A stretch of 64,000 bases of DNA from Calothrix brevissima NIES-22 (lineage in GTDB: Bacteria; Cyanobacteriota; Cyanobacteriia; Cyanobacteriales; Nostocaceae). The DNA is taken from assembly GCF_002367995.1 (NCBI RefSeq), contig NZ_AP018207.1:2180660-2244659 (forward strand), written 5' to 3'. Of the stretch, positions 17,244 through 26,594 are shown one piece after another. The stretch's first letter is position 1. Each line of letters starts with the position of its first letter. The notes below the pieces were generated by a model. The model was given only the letters and a program-made list of their open reading frames with translations, did not search any database and had not been told where the DNA came from. A program made the position numbers and the translations under genes.

Positions 17244-17404
17244 GGGAGCATCCCAATTTTGACGCAATACCCTAGAAGGGTATTGCTATACCAACAAAGC
17301 CTACCTTGGCAGGCTATCAAACTTTTAGCCTGCCTTGGCAGGCTTCGTATTTCTAGCCCCACCCTTATAGGGTGAGGGCGTTTTTGCACATTTGGGATGC
17401 TCCC
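17244..17404. repeat. MITE-like element, GGGAGCATCCCAA family, copy 1
   Basis: A 161-bp element with 13-bp perfect terminal inverted repeats, GGGAGCATCCCAA and TTGGGATGCTCCC. A second copy of 185 bp lies at 36742-36926, near-identical outside a central replaced block. An open frame spans both copies but merely reads the repeat. No transposase is encoded. Confidence 0.85.
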
Positions 17405-17440
17405 CATAAAATTGGTATAAGCACATCAATATATTCTAGA

Positions 17441-17461
17441 GGGCATGGCAGTGCCATGCCC
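17441..17461. repeat. 21-bp palindrome
   Basis: GGGCATGGCA, a single G and TGCCATGCCC form a perfect inverted repeat. It lies downstream of the binding-protein gene on the minus strand and could end its transcript or be a dispersed hairpin repeat. GGGCATT-type repeats follow at 17510-17532. Confidence 0.75.
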
Positions 17462-17535
17462 CTACTATCTATCGTATGATTTTTCAAATGGGTATCAGAT
17501 TTTTTACCAATGCCCAATGCCCAATGCCCAATGTC

Positions 17536-18837
17536 CTACACCCGATTATTCCATTCTTGCGCAGCATCTTCTACAGCTTTATCTACAGTTTTTTCTCCTA
17601 ACATAGCTGCTTGCAAGTTTTCATAAATTGTCGTTTGCAATTTTTTAATGTCTTTCAAATTCGGCTTTAATATCTCTGCCTGTTGTAGTTCTTGGGCGCT
17701 GACAACCCTAGCTTTTTCTACCGTTGTGGCATTAGCGGGAACATCTTTAAAGTAGCTGTCCGTAAGTGATTTAACTGTAGAGGGCAGAACATTAGCCGCT
17801 TTAGCAAAAGCTAATTGATTTTGATCGTTAGTGAGAAATAGGGCAAATTTTACCGCCGCATCTGGGTACTTACTATCTTTAGGGATGACTACATTCATTA
17901 CAGCAACATTTTTTTTCCCAGTATCGCCGGTAATTTGCGGTGCGATCGCGGAAGCTTGAGCAATTTTCGGTGCATTATTGGCGATCGTTTTCAAAAACTC
18001 AGGCCCAGAAGCCAAAAAAGCAGTTTCTCCCCCTTGATATAAATCAATAGCATGACGATGACCTTGAGTTAATACCTCTTTCGGCAACAATCCTTTTTTA
18101 TACAAATCTACCCAATACTGAAAAGCGGCTTTTCCTGGAGGAGAATTAAAAGCTGCTTTCCCTTCGGTATCTACTAAGGTAACTCCCATTTGCACAAAAG
18201 ATTCTAATACTTCTCCGGAATCTTGCGGTACAAAAGTGACAAAAAAGGCATATTTACCAGTTTTATCTTTAATTTGTTGGGCAACTTGGGCTAATTCTGC
18301 GTAAGTACTCGGTGCTTTGTTGATACCTGCCTGTTTTAACAAATCAGTGTTATAAATGGTTAGCCGGGTGGTGAGGTACCAGGGAATACCAAAACTTTTA
18401 CCATTGATTGTGCTGGCTTTCCAAATATTTGGCAAATAGGAGGAACGTACTTCTTGTGGAACTTTAGTATCTACATCCAACCAAGCATTTCGTCCTGCAA
18501 GTTGCGCTGCAAAATCCGGATTGAGGTTGACAACATCAGGTGGCGTTTTCCCTGATACAGCTGTTAAGATTTTGTTCTCCATCGCAGCCCAGGGTATATC
18601 AACCCAGTTAATCTTTATACCTTGATTTTGTGACTCAAAACGAGCAATCAAGTTTTGAAAATAGTCCGTAAATTGAGGTTGAAGTTGCATTGTCCAAAAC
18701 TCAATCTTTGCTCCTTGTGCCACAGACTGTTTGGTTTCTGTAGCAACTTTACCCGTGCTACAACTAACAATCCAGCTAGTTAATAAACCTAGCAGTACAA
18801 ATACAGATAGACGCTTGAATTTGTGAATTTTAAACAT
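17536..18837 (-). CDS. ABC-transporter sugar-type substrate-binding lipoprotein
   Basis: An extracellular solute-binding protein of family 1 (MalE/UgpB-like), 433 residues. A lipoprotein signal peptide ends in the lipobox WIVSC with C26 as the lipid-bearing residue. The mature protein starts with the typical IEFWTMQLQPQFTDYFQNLI stretch and contains VDIPWAAMENKILTAVSGKTPPDVV. The family usually binds oligosaccharides or glycerol-phosphate compounds. No permease or ATPase gene is adjacent, so it is an orphan here; cyanobacteria often keep such genes apart. The ligand is not predictable. The divergent gene upstream is pilM, 141 bp away. Confidence 0.9.
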   Translation of the reverse strand: MFKIHKFKRLSVFVLLGLLTSWIVSCSTGKVATETKQSVAQGAKIEFWTMQLQPQFTDYFQNLIARFESQNQGIKINWVDIPWAAMENKILTAVSGKTPPDVVNLNPDFAAQLAGRNAWLDVDTKVPQEVRSSYLPNIWKASTINGKSFGIPWYLTTRLTIYNTDLLKQAGINKAPSTYAELAQVAQQIKDKTGKYAFFVTFVPQDSGEVLESFVQMGVTLVDTEGKAAFNSPPGKAAFQYWVDLYKKGLLPKEVLTQGHRHAIDLYQGGETAFLASGPEFLKTIANNAPKIAQASAIAPQITGDTGKKNVAVMNVVIPKDSKYPDAAVKFALFLTNDQNQLAFAKAANVLPSTVKSLTDSYFKDVPANATTVEKARVVSAQELQQAEILKPNLKDIKKLQTTIYENLQAAMLGEKTVDKAVEDAAQEWNNRV

Positions 18838-18978
18838 TTTACTAGTATATTTACGCTTGCTTTGAACGAAAAGCTTATGCAGAATTGTCGAGATTATAGG
18901 CTAAATCAATTACCTAGTACCAAGATAGTTTTTTAGTATCATTTAACTTTTCAATTTAGCAGTGCGACGGGCAAGAAA

Positions 18979-20085
18979 GTGGTGAAAAGCTTCAATAGTC
19001 TGTTTGGCAAATCGAATAAAGGAGTCGGTATTGAACTAGCACCTGAACGTGTGAATATAGTTCAATTACGCAAACAGCGTCAAGGCTTTAAAATAGAAGC
19101 CTTAGTATCGGTAGAAGTTCCTGAAGGACTAATTACCGATGGTCAAATTGTCGATCCGCCAGCAATGGCGCTGTTAATTCAGCAAGCGCTGAATGACAAT
19201 AAAATCAAAGCTTCTCGGGTTGCGACTGCTGTACCAGGACGAGATTCAATTGTACGTTTAATACCTGTACCAGCTGAGTTAGATGATAAAGAACTGCGGG
19301 AAATGGTACTCAACCACGAAGCAGCTTTATATTTACCCTATCCCCGTGAAGAAGCTGATGTAGATTACCAAAAACTCGGCTACTTTGTAGACGAAGATGG
19401 GATAGAAAAGGTACAAGTACTATTAGTAGCTACACGTAAGGAGGTCACGGACACATACATAAATACATTTGAGCAAGCTGGATTAGAAATTGATGTATTA
19501 GAGATTAACAGTTTTGCGCTCATTCGCACAATTCGCGATCAACTGCGACAATTTGGCCCGCAAGAAGCAGCAGTATTAGTCGATATCGAGTTTGATAGCT
19601 CAGAAATCGCCATCATTGTCAATGGTGTACCCCAATTTTCGCGAACTGTACCGATAGGCACTTATCAAATGCAACATGCCTTATCAAAAGCAATGAGTTT
19701 ACCAACTACACGGGATATGGAATTGTTGCAGGGCATGGCGATTATGGCAACTCCTGTAGAGGCTGGTAAAACTGGTCTGACTGACATCAATCCGGGTATG
19801 GCAGCTATATTAAGAGTGTTGGGAGAACTAACTGACGAGCTGCGTCGTTCCATCGATTTTTATCTCAATCAGAGTGAAAACCTAGAGATAGCACAAATTT
19901 TCCTGGCTGGCCCTGGTGGTGGTTTGCAACAGCTAGATGAGTTTTTCACCCAAAGATTAAGCCTGCCAACTGCCCAAATCGATCCAATAGCATCTTTATC
20001 CTTAGAAATAAACGAAGAAAAGTATCCTGTAGTACAACGCTCTGGGTTAGCGACAGTACTAGGTCTAGGAATGAGGGAGGTTTAA
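18979..20085 (+). CDS. pilM: type IV pilus assembly protein PilM
   Basis: Actin-like cytoplasmic ATPase that binds the N terminus of PilN and links the pilus alignment complex to the motors. The 368-residue protein has the FtsA/PilM fold: GVGIELAPERVNIVQL at the start (phosphate 1 loop), VLVDIEFDSSEIAI (phosphate 2) and IFLAGPGGGLQQLDEF (adenosine motif). It opens a pilMNOQ operon, 4 bp before pilN. The start is GTG at 18979. In cyanobacteria the operon supports twitching or hormogonium motility and DNA uptake. Confidence 0.95.
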   Translation: MVKSFNSLFGKSNKGVGIELAPERVNIVQLRKQRQGFKIEALVSVEVPEGLITDGQIVDPPAMALLIQQALNDNKIKASRVATAVPGRDSIVRLIPVPAELDDKELREMVLNHEAALYLPYPREEADVDYQKLGYFVDEDGIEKVQVLLVATRKEVTDTYINTFEQAGLEIDVLEINSFALIRTIRDQLRQFGPQEAAVLVDIEFDSSEIAIIVNGVPQFSRTVPIGTYQMQHALSKAMSLPTTRDMELLQGMAIMATPVEAGKTGLTDINPGMAAILRVLGELTDELRRSIDFYLNQSENLEIAQIFLAGPGGGLQQLDEFFTQRLSLPTAQIDPIASLSLEINEEKYPVVQRSGLATVLGLGMREV

Positions 20086-20089
20086 CAGA

Positions 20090-20872
20090 ATGTACAGTCT
20101 GGATATTAACTTTCTCAAAGACCGCCCAACTTACCAAAAAAAAGCCAGTAAAAAACCTGGAATTAAATTCCCCGTTGGGAATTTAACACCGTTATATCTG
20201 GGAGTAGCATTAGGCATTTGCTTCCCTGCGGCGGCGATAGGTAGTTTGTGGTTGTTACAAGCGAAAGTAGTGGAATCAGAGCAAAAAATAGCACAACTAG
20301 ATGAGGAAAACAAGAAGTTAGACACAGAAATTGGAAATATTAACAAAATTAAAGAAGAGACTAACAAAGTTAAAGGAGAGACACAAGCTTTAGTGTCAGT
20401 GTTTGACCAAATTCGCCCTTGGTCAGCCATGTTACAAGATTTGCGCGATCGCATCCCAGCTAAAGTGCAAATTGAAAACATCAAGCAAACAGCACCTACA
20501 GCACCAGTAGCAGGTCAATCAGGAGCAAAACCAGCAGCTAATCTAGCTGGCGGCATAGAAATTACAGGAATGGCACGCTCTTTCAATGATGTCAATGATT
20601 TCTTGCTCAGTTTGCAACAGTCGAGATTTTTAAAGTCCTCAGAAAGCAAAATTGTCACAGCAGATTTAGTGGATGCACCAATACAACCAGCAGCTGCTAA
20701 TGCTAAAGAGGGTAAAAAAATTCCGCCGATTCAAGTGGTTAAATACACTATTCAATCAAGTTTGAGTGATGTTCCCGCCTCAGAATTAATCCGAGAACTG
20801 GAGCAGAAAGGCACAGTAGGATTGGTGGCACGAATTCGTAGTATGCAACAAACAGGAGTCATTGCCAAATGA
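20090..20872 (+). CDS. pilN: type IV pilus assembly protein PilN
   Basis: Bitopic inner-membrane protein of the alignment complex. The 260-residue sequence begins MYSLDINFLKDRPTYQ, carrying the conserved INFL motif that docks into PilM. A single membrane segment follows (about residues 36-60), then a periplasmic coiled coil (about 60-105) and a ferredoxin-like domain. It overlaps pilO by 4 bp (ATGA), implying translational coupling and equal dosage, as expected for PilN-PilO heterodimers. Residues about 135-155 are an Ala/Pro/Gln-rich linker. Confidence 0.93.
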   Translation: MYSLDINFLKDRPTYQKKASKKPGIKFPVGNLTPLYLGVALGICFPAAAIGSLWLLQAKVVESEQKIAQLDEENKKLDTEIGNINKIKEETNKVKGETQALVSVFDQIRPWSAMLQDLRDRIPAKVQIENIKQTAPTAPVAGQSGAKPAANLAGGIEITGMARSFNDVNDFLLSLQQSRFLKSSESKIVTADLVDAPIQPAAANAKEGKKIPPIQVVKYTIQSSLSDVPASELIRELEQKGTVGLVARIRSMQQTGVIAK

Positions 20873-21642
20873 CGGTGAGTGAAGATTTTAATTTTGCAGA
20901 AAATAATGGGGAATTAAGCGAATCTTCAGCTAGTAACAAGCTGTTGGGTATTAGTATCACCCCCCAACTGATTGGTATTGTAGTAGGGGTCTTGGGTATT
21001 GCTGGAGCCTTATATGTTGTCTTCAATATGGTAATGCCTGCTTGGGATAGCTATCAACAACAGCAAGGAAAAATTGGTGAACTACAAGGACAAGTCGATC
21101 AAAAGAAAGCCAGCCTAAAAAAAATCGATCAGGTGAAAGCTGATCTAGACCAAGCAAAACAGCAACAAGTCCAGGTTTTAAGTTTATTTGCTAGTGAAAA
21201 AACCTTAGATACATTGTTACTCGATTTGAATCGCTTAGTGGAAACTACTAATGCTCAAGTTCCTGCCACTGGTGTCAGAGGTGAACTGAAAAAATTTGCA
21301 CCAGTGTCACAAAAAGCAGAACCGATAGTTGATGGCAGTCTCGGGCTACAAGTTGATGGCAAGCTAAAACGCAGCAGCGTAAATATTCAAATTGTTGGTA
21401 CTTATGAACAAACGCAATCTATTCTGCGGAATATTGAGCGTTTACAGCCATTGTTGATCGTCAAAGATTATCAATCAACTTTACAAAGAGTACCCATTGA
21501 ATCGTCGTCAGATCAAGGTGCAAAGAAGCCAACTGCTTTTTTAACCTCAATTAATACGAATTTCCAGTTACAAGCATTAATGCCACTTACTCCAGAGGAA
21601 ATAGCGGCGGCTGTGGCGGCTGCTACCCCGCCTAAGAAGTAA
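20869..21642 (+). CDS. pilO: type IV pilus assembly protein PilO
   Basis: Partner of PilN in the inner-membrane alignment complex. The 257-residue protein has a short cytoplasmic tail, one membrane helix (about 34-55), a Gln/Lys-rich periplasmic coiled coil (about 65-105) and a C-terminal ferredoxin-like domain ending in an Ala/Pro-rich tail. It starts with an ATG overlapping the pilN stop. No pilP follows; cyanobacteria usually lack it, and the link to PilQ must be made otherwise. Confidence 0.92.
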   Translation: MTVSEDFNFAENNGELSESSASNKLLGISITPQLIGIVVGVLGIAGALYVVFNMVMPAWDSYQQQQGKIGELQGQVDQKKASLKKIDQVKADLDQAKQQQVQVLSLFASEKTLDTLLLDLNRLVETTNAQVPATGVRGELKKFAPVSQKAEPIVDGSLGLQVDGKLKRSSVNIQIVGTYEQTQSILRNIERLQPLLIVKDYQSTLQRVPIESSSDQGAKKPTAFLTSINTNFQLQALMPLTPEEIAAAVAAATPPKK

Positions 21643-21776
21643 CAGCAATTAGTCAGAAAAAAGCCAGGAAATAACCCTAATCCCCAGCCCGTCAACTCTT
21701 TATGGGTAAAACAGGTTGAAACATACCTACTCAAAAATTATTTGTCAACAAGGTTTTATTAGGTGAGGAATGAACT

Positions 21777-24194
21777 GTGAAACAGCTTCACGGTAATAAT
21801 TTATTATTGGGCACTGCCGCATTTATCTTCTTGGCAGCTCAACCGGTTTGGGCAGATATTACTCAAATTACTGACGTACAGCTCAATCCAGTTGATGGCG
21901 GAATTAATGTCGTTTTAAAAACCTCCTCAGGTTCGCGCCCACAAATTTTCACAACAAAAAGAGGTAAAGCTCTAGTTACAGATATTATTAATACTCAACT
22001 ACGTTTACCACAAGGCAATAATTTCCGTAAAGATAACCCCACTTCGGGAATTGCCTCCGTCGAAATTATTCAGCTTGATGCTAATAGCATCCGGGTGGTG
22101 GTAACTGGAAGCAATAATACCCCTAGCAATCAGCCTGTGGTGCGAAAAGATAATGGTATTACTCTCAGCTTTAGCCCTGCTGCTGGTACTACAGCCTCAA
22201 CACCACCATCGACTACACCATCTACTACTACCCCATCCCAACCGGGTCAACAGCCAGGTGTTCTAGTTCCCAATCCGGAAGTGACGATTGATGGGAAGCC
22301 TGCACAACCAGCTGGACCTGGTCAACCTGTATATCAAGGGCCGCCTTTCTTACCTAGAGCTGTAGCTCCACCAGTAGGAGATATTGCTATCTCTAATACT
22401 GATGCTTCTCCTAGTACAATTGATCTAGCTACTCAAGAACGTGTCCCGCGTTTAGTACTCAGAGATGCACCAGTGCGGGAGGTTTTATCGCTACTAGCTC
22501 GTGCAGCTGGTTTGAACCTCGCTTATATAGGTGGAGAGGGAGCAGGAGCAGCAGCAGGTGGTGCAAATCCAGGTGGACAACCCAGCTCTCAAACGATTTC
22601 TTTAGATATAGAAAATGAACCTGTACAGGATGTTTTTAATTACGTCTTGCGTTTGAGTGGTTTAGAGGCAAACCGTAGTGGGCGGACTATTTTTGTCGGC
22701 ACAAAACTGCCTACTTCTACCCGTGATACAGTGATGCGTAGCCTGCGTCTAAATCAGGTAACAGTGGGTGTGGCGCTCAACTTTTTAGTCGGTATGGGGG
22801 CAGAAAGTGCCATTAGCCGCGAACGATTAGTTACTAGTGTTAGTGCTGTTCCTGTAGGTAATTCAACCGCCGCAGTTACCCAAACTCAGACCACTACAGA
22901 AACTAAATTAGAGACTCAAAGAGTTGATTTTCAAGACTCTAATCCATTACTTAGAGGTTTACAAGCACTAGGAGACGAGCGCACTAATTCTATTACCTTG
23001 ATTGGTTCTCCCCGATTGATTGATATTGCGATGGCGCAATTAACTCAGCTTGATATCCGCCGTCGTCAAGTGGTAGTTAATGTCAAAATTGTGGATGTGA
23101 ATCTCACAGGAACCCAAGATTACAACACCAGCTTTTCTTTTGCGGCGGGGAATAACTTCTTTGCTGTTGATGGTGGTGCAGCATCTTTCAATTTTGGTGG
23201 CTCTAGACCTGCGACTGCTTCTGAAGCCGCAAGTAGTGTAACTGAAACCCCAGTTATTACCAACCCAATTACAGGAACTCCTTTTGTCAATCCCAATAGC
23301 ACTGTCAGTATTCCGGGAACTACCCCAGGTACTATAGTAGTAAGTCCAAATGGTACAACCACGAGAACCCAAAACGCTGGAACTGGAACATTTTATCAAC
23401 CTATTCCTCCGAGTAGTACCAATCCATTACAGCCAGGTTTTTCCAATATCACTCCAGCTACCGACACTGTTGTGACCCGCAATGCTGATGGAACATCAAC
23501 TGTGACACAAGGTACTAATGGTACGGTGACAACAGCTCTTCCCTCTTTATATCAATTCCCCAAACGGTTACTGGCTAGTTTGCAGGCTCAGGTGACAAAT
23601 GGTAATGCCAAGATTTTGACTGACCCGACTTTAATTGTGCAAGAAGGTCAACAAGCTCTTGTCAATCTGACTCAGGAAGTTGTGGGGAATATTACTATTC
23701 AAACAACTGACACTAATGGTGGCTCTAGAACTGAGAGAAAAATAGAAAAACAAAGAGTTGGTCTGACGTTGAATGTAAAAATTGAACGGATTGATGACAA
23801 TGGTTTTGTTTCTCTGTCGGTTGCTCCCACTGTCAGTGCGCCTACAGCTGCTGAAAACACAGGAAATGGACAAATTGTTTTAGTGTCGGAACGCTCTTTG
23901 ACTTCTGGGATGATTCGCTTACGAGATGGTCAGACGCTAATTCTCTCAGGTATTATTCAAGACCAAGATAGAACTAGTGTATCGAAGATTCCTATTTTAG
24001 GTGACTTACCTTTAATTGGTTCGTTGTTTAGAAAGACTAACAGAAGTAATGAACGCAGAGAGGTGATTGTGATGCTAACACCTCAAATTATGGATGATTC
24101 GGAACGTTCATCTTATGGCTATAACTATAATCCCAGTCCAGAGGTGCGGCAAATGTTGGAACGTCGCGGTTGGCAGCCTTCTAATAAGCGATAA
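21777..24194 (+). CDS. pilQ: type IV pilus secretin PilQ
   Basis: Outer-membrane channel for the pilus. The 805-residue protein has a signal peptide (to about residue 26, ending PVWA), then an AMIN domain (about 28-110) that binds peptidoglycan and a Thr/Pro-rich linker (about 135-195). A secretin N0-type domain (about 225-310) and N1-type domain follow, and the C-terminal secretin domain (about 600-785) has VPILGDLPLIGSLFR-like sequence near its end. A Ser/Thr/Pro-rich insertion (about 450-590) interrupts the N-domain region and looks low in complexity. The start is GTG at 21777, 134 bp after pilO. A strong intrinsic terminator at 24272-24312 ends the operon. Confidence 0.95.
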   Translation: MKQLHGNNLLLGTAAFIFLAAQPVWADITQITDVQLNPVDGGINVVLKTSSGSRPQIFTTKRGKALVTDIINTQLRLPQGNNFRKDNPTSGIASVEIIQLDANSIRVVVTGSNNTPSNQPVVRKDNGITLSFSPAAGTTASTPPSTTPSTTTPSQPGQQPGVLVPNPEVTIDGKPAQPAGPGQPVYQGPPFLPRAVAPPVGDIAISNTDASPSTIDLATQERVPRLVLRDAPVREVLSLLARAAGLNLAYIGGEGAGAAAGGANPGGQPSSQTISLDIENEPVQDVFNYVLRLSGLEANRSGRTIFVGTKLPTSTRDTVMRSLRLNQVTVGVALNFLVGMGAESAISRERLVTSVSAVPVGNSTAAVTQTQTTTETKLETQRVDFQDSNPLLRGLQALGDERTNSITLIGSPRLIDIAMAQLTQLDIRRRQVVVNVKIVDVNLTGTQDYNTSFSFAAGNNFFAVDGGAASFNFGGSRPATASEAASSVTETPVITNPITGTPFVNPNSTVSIPGTTPGTIVVSPNGTTTRTQNAGTGTFYQPIPPSSTNPLQPGFSNITPATDTVVTRNADGTSTVTQGTNGTVTTALPSLYQFPKRLLASLQAQVTNGNAKILTDPTLIVQEGQQALVNLTQEVVGNITIQTTDTNGGSRTERKIEKQRVGLTLNVKIERIDDNGFVSLSVAPTVSAPTAAENTGNGQIVLVSERSLTSGMIRLRDGQTLILSGIIQDQDRTSVSKIPILGDLPLIGSLFRKTNRSNERREVIVMLTPQIMDDSERSSYGYNYNPSPEVRQMLERRGWQPSNKR

Positions 24195-24271
24195 TAATTC
24201 GTAATTCGTAATTCGTAATTACGGAGGCTGGTGAGAATTTGTTGACGAATTTTAGAGATTTTGGGATTAGG

Positions 24272-24312
24272 GAGATGAGAGATTTATTGGTCTCTCATCT
24301 CTATTTGTTTTT
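24272..24312 (+). terminator. intrinsic terminator of pilMNOQ
   Basis: GAGATGAGAGA pairs perfectly with TCTCTCATCTC around an 8-base loop and is followed by TATTTGTTTTTT. It lies 78 bp after pilQ, in the gap to the convergent DUF760 gene. Confidence 0.9.
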
Positions 24313-24342
24313 TGAATTTTGAGTGAGGAAGGTAATAATAAT

Positions 24343-24696
24343 TTAAGCATTATGGCTGTCAGGCTCTGTGGATGTAATACCTGTAAGTTGTAATGTTTTT
24401 TCCATTTCTAGGCGTTGTTCGACGTTGCGGAGGAAATAACCGTCTACCATTGCGGAACCTAAGAGTCTACCTAGTTCTTCGCGATTGGTGGTAATTAAGG
24501 ACTGATATTTGTCATTGGGTAAGTTACCTAAAATTTCTACAATGGCGCGTTGAATTAAGCGCAGTACTTCGGGTGATGTGGGTTGAGAAAGTTGAGCAAC
24601 TATTTGGGGATTTAAGGATTGTATGTATTGCAATAAGTTATTGTTTTGGGTTGGCGATTCAATATAATCTGGCTGGCGAGGGGAAAGGTTACTCAT
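24343..24696 (-). CDS. DUF760-family protein
   Basis: A 117-residue protein with the DUF760 core: LLQYIQSLNPQIVAQLS, then EVLRLIQRAIVEILGNLP, then LGRLLGSAMVDGYFLRNVEQR. The family is conserved in cyanobacteria and chloroplasts of plants and lacks an assigned function. I place the start at the ATG at 24696 (MSNLSPRQPDYI). The frame is open upstream to 24888, but that part reads dispersed repeat DNA (AACGCAAAGGTACGCTGAGG type) and gives unfamily-like sequence. It is convergent with pilQ and divergent from the signalling island. Confidence 0.85.
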   Translation of the reverse strand: MSNLSPRQPDYIESPTQNNNLLQYIQSLNPQIVAQLSQPTSPEVLRLIQRAIVEILGNLPNDKYQSLITTNREELGRLLGSAMVDGYFLRNVEQRLEMEKTLQLTGITSTEPDSHNA

Positions 24697-24996
24697 GATT
24701 TTTACTTCAATTGCGGTTGATTTATTTATTAATTTATCGGGTTGTTGATTTTGGGAGGGTTGGTGAAACCGAACTTTGAAGGCGGGGTTTTTTCTACTGA
24801 GGCTTGGAAGGAGGAAATTTATTTTTTTAACGCAAAGGTACGCTGAGGTTGGCGCGAAGGTACGCTGAGGTTTTGTAAAAATCTTCAACTTTCGTTAACT
24901 AACGGTTGTTATAAAACAAATGTACAGATAATACTTTGTGAGCAGATAGCGATCGCTCTTTACCACAACAGTTTCTTGAATACGGGAGTCTGCGCT

Positions 24997-26202
24997 GTGA
25001 TAGATGAAATCGACCAACTTTTGGCTGATTGGCAGCATAAAATTAATGCGGCTAGCCAAAATCTCCTGGAATTACAAGAACAGCCTACATATCAGAGGCT
25101 TTGTGGTTATTCTGGCTATAATAAAGTTATTTTGGCGGGAATTACAGCGATAAGGGTGACTCCGGCACTGGAGGCGATGAATGATTTGTTTCAATATTTC
25201 GATTTATTAGTGCAGGTGGTGGAGAAGGCGGGTAAGTTACGTCAGCAATTACCACGATTTTTAGCTAGCGCAGACAAGATTGATGAGATTAAACAACTGT
25301 TGACAGGTGCTTCCATTGAGTTACCAGCAGTACATACGCCGCTTGCACAAAGAGAATTGCTGAGTGCTACTCATACGGTAAATGCGATCGCACCTGCGGA
25401 GTTATTACAAGTGATGACTCACGCTTTTTCTGTGGCTAGAGATGCTGTTTTAGCTGTGGATGAGGCTTGGAATCATTTAGATAACATTTTGGCAGATGCA
25501 GAATTGCAAATCTACTCGCTGCAAAACTCAGCAGAATTCTTAGATAGTCAGGTTATTGATGAATTGGTGCAAATTCAAACTGCGATCGCATCTTTACATA
25601 AACGAGTAGAACAAGATCCTCTGGGGGTGAGGGTGGAGGTTGAACAACAAATTCAGCCGATGTTGGTAAAAGTGAAGTCGGTTGTTGAACAAGCACTGAA
25701 ACAACAACGTCAAATTCGCGATAGATTTGCGATCGCTCGCGATTTGTTAGAAAAATTAACTACAATCCAGGCAAATTCTCTAGTTACTTTTACGGAAACT
25801 CAGGAGAAAATCGTGGGGTATTTAATCAAATCGCCTTCATTGACGCCTGAGGAGTTAAATGCCCTGACTCAATGGTTAACTAGGTTAGAAACTAAGCTGG
25901 CGGAGGGGTTAGTCAATCCAGTTATCATCGGTTTAGAGAATTGGATCGATAAAGCTCAAGCTTACATAGCATCAGAACAACAAGTATTTACTGCTAATAG
26001 CGCCCTTTTAGCCAATCGTCAGGAGTTACGAGGACGCTTAGATGCTCTCCAAGCCAAAGCATTAGCTAAAGGATTAATTGAAGATGGCAAACTATCCGAT
26101 ATAGCTGCACAAGCAAAGCAAATTTTATACACGCGCCCCACGGCTTTAGATAAGGCGGCTGAGTTAGTCTTTCAGTATGAGAAGCGGTTGAATTGGGGCT
26201 AG
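24997..26202 (+). CDS. helical protein of unknown function, first gene of PknG island
   Basis: A protein of about 401 residues, almost entirely predicted alpha-helical and rich in Leu, Gln, Glu and Ala. It has no signal peptide, membrane segment or Cys cluster. Segments such as EVEQQIQPMLVKVKSVVEQ and RLDALQAKALAKGLIEDG suggest coiled coils. I do not recognise a family. I prefer the GTG at 24997 (VIDEIDQLL) as start; a TTG at 24976 is possible. It lies upstream of the pknG-like kinase on the same strand, separated by 392 bp of repeats including a 21-bp tandem array. By position it may be a scaffold or substrate of the kinase system; that is inference only. Confidence 0.8.
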   Translation: MIDEIDQLLADWQHKINAASQNLLELQEQPTYQRLCGYSGYNKVILAGITAIRVTPALEAMNDLFQYFDLLVQVVEKAGKLRQQLPRFLASADKIDEIKQLLTGASIELPAVHTPLAQRELLSATHTVNAIAPAELLQVMTHAFSVARDAVLAVDEAWNHLDNILADAELQIYSLQNSAEFLDSQVIDELVQIQTAIASLHKRVEQDPLGVRVEVEQQIQPMLVKVKSVVEQALKQQRQIRDRFAIARDLLEKLTTIQANSLVTFTETQEKIVGYLIKSPSLTPEELNALTQWLTRLETKLAEGLVNPVIIGLENWIDKAQAYIASEQQVFTANSALLANRQELRGRLDALQAKALAKGLIEDGKLSDIAAQAKQILYTRPTALDKAAELVFQYEKRLNWG

Positions 26203-26209
26203 GGGCTAG

Positions 26210-26263
26210 GAAGGGGGACAAGGAAGACAAGGGGGACAAGGGAGACAAGGGAGACAAGGGGGG
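26210..26263. repeat. GACAAGGGG-type tandem repeats
   Basis: Five to six copies of the 9-bp unit GACAAGGGG/GACAAGGGA/GACAAGGAA lie immediately after the stop of the helical-protein gene. Confidence 0.9.
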
Positions 26264-26289
26264 TAATGAGTTGATGATGGCTATTTAGG

Positions 26290-26541
26290 CTTTTATCTCG
26301 GAAGTTGAGCCTTTTATCTCGGAAGTTGAGCCTTTTATCTCGGAAGTTGAGCCTTTTATCTCGGAAGTTGAGCCTTTTATCTCGAATGTTGCACCTTTTA
26401 TCTCGGAAGTTGAGCCTTTTATCTCGAACGTTGCACCTTTTATCTCGAACGTTGCACCTTTTATCTCGAACGTTGCACCTTTTATCTCGAACGTTGCACC
26501 TTTTATCTCGGAAGTTGAGCTTTTTATCTCGAAATTTCACC
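26290..26541. repeat. 12-unit, 21-bp tandem array
   Basis: Twelve back-to-back 21-bp units share CTTTTATCTCG and end in one of two variants: GGAAGTTGAGC (units 1-4, 6, 11) or GAA(T/C)GTTGCAC (units 5, 7-10); unit 12 is divergent. There are no spacers, so it is not a CRISPR. Being a multiple of 3, it keeps frames open on both strands (LLSRxLx or RDKRxNx heptads), but it has no gene-like start context. It separates the helical-protein gene from the kinase gene. A CAAATGA repeat follows at about 26551-26582. Confidence 0.95.
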
Positions 26542-26594
26542 CTTATCTCTTCACAAATGACAAATGACAAATGACAAATGACTAGGAGAACTAA

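Noticed and set aside
17204-17407. Small minus-strand ORF, also seen at 36696-36911
   Set aside because: Both copies read the GGGAGCATCCC MITE-like element; conservation reflects the repeat, not a protein.
17536-18837. Binding lipoprotein as the GlnH partner of the PknG island
   Set aside because: It has sugar-type family features and lies over 6 kb away beyond the pil operon, so no link can be supported.
24697-24888. N-terminal extension of the DUF760 protein
   Set aside because: It reads dispersed repeat DNA and is not part of the family; ATG at 24696 gives the usual protein.
26290-26541. Possible CRISPR array
   Set aside because: Units are directly adjacent with no spacers, and no cas genes are present.
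26305-26574. Plus-strand ORF with LLSRxLx repeats
   Set aside because: Same array in the other direction; period divisible by three keeps it open without selection.
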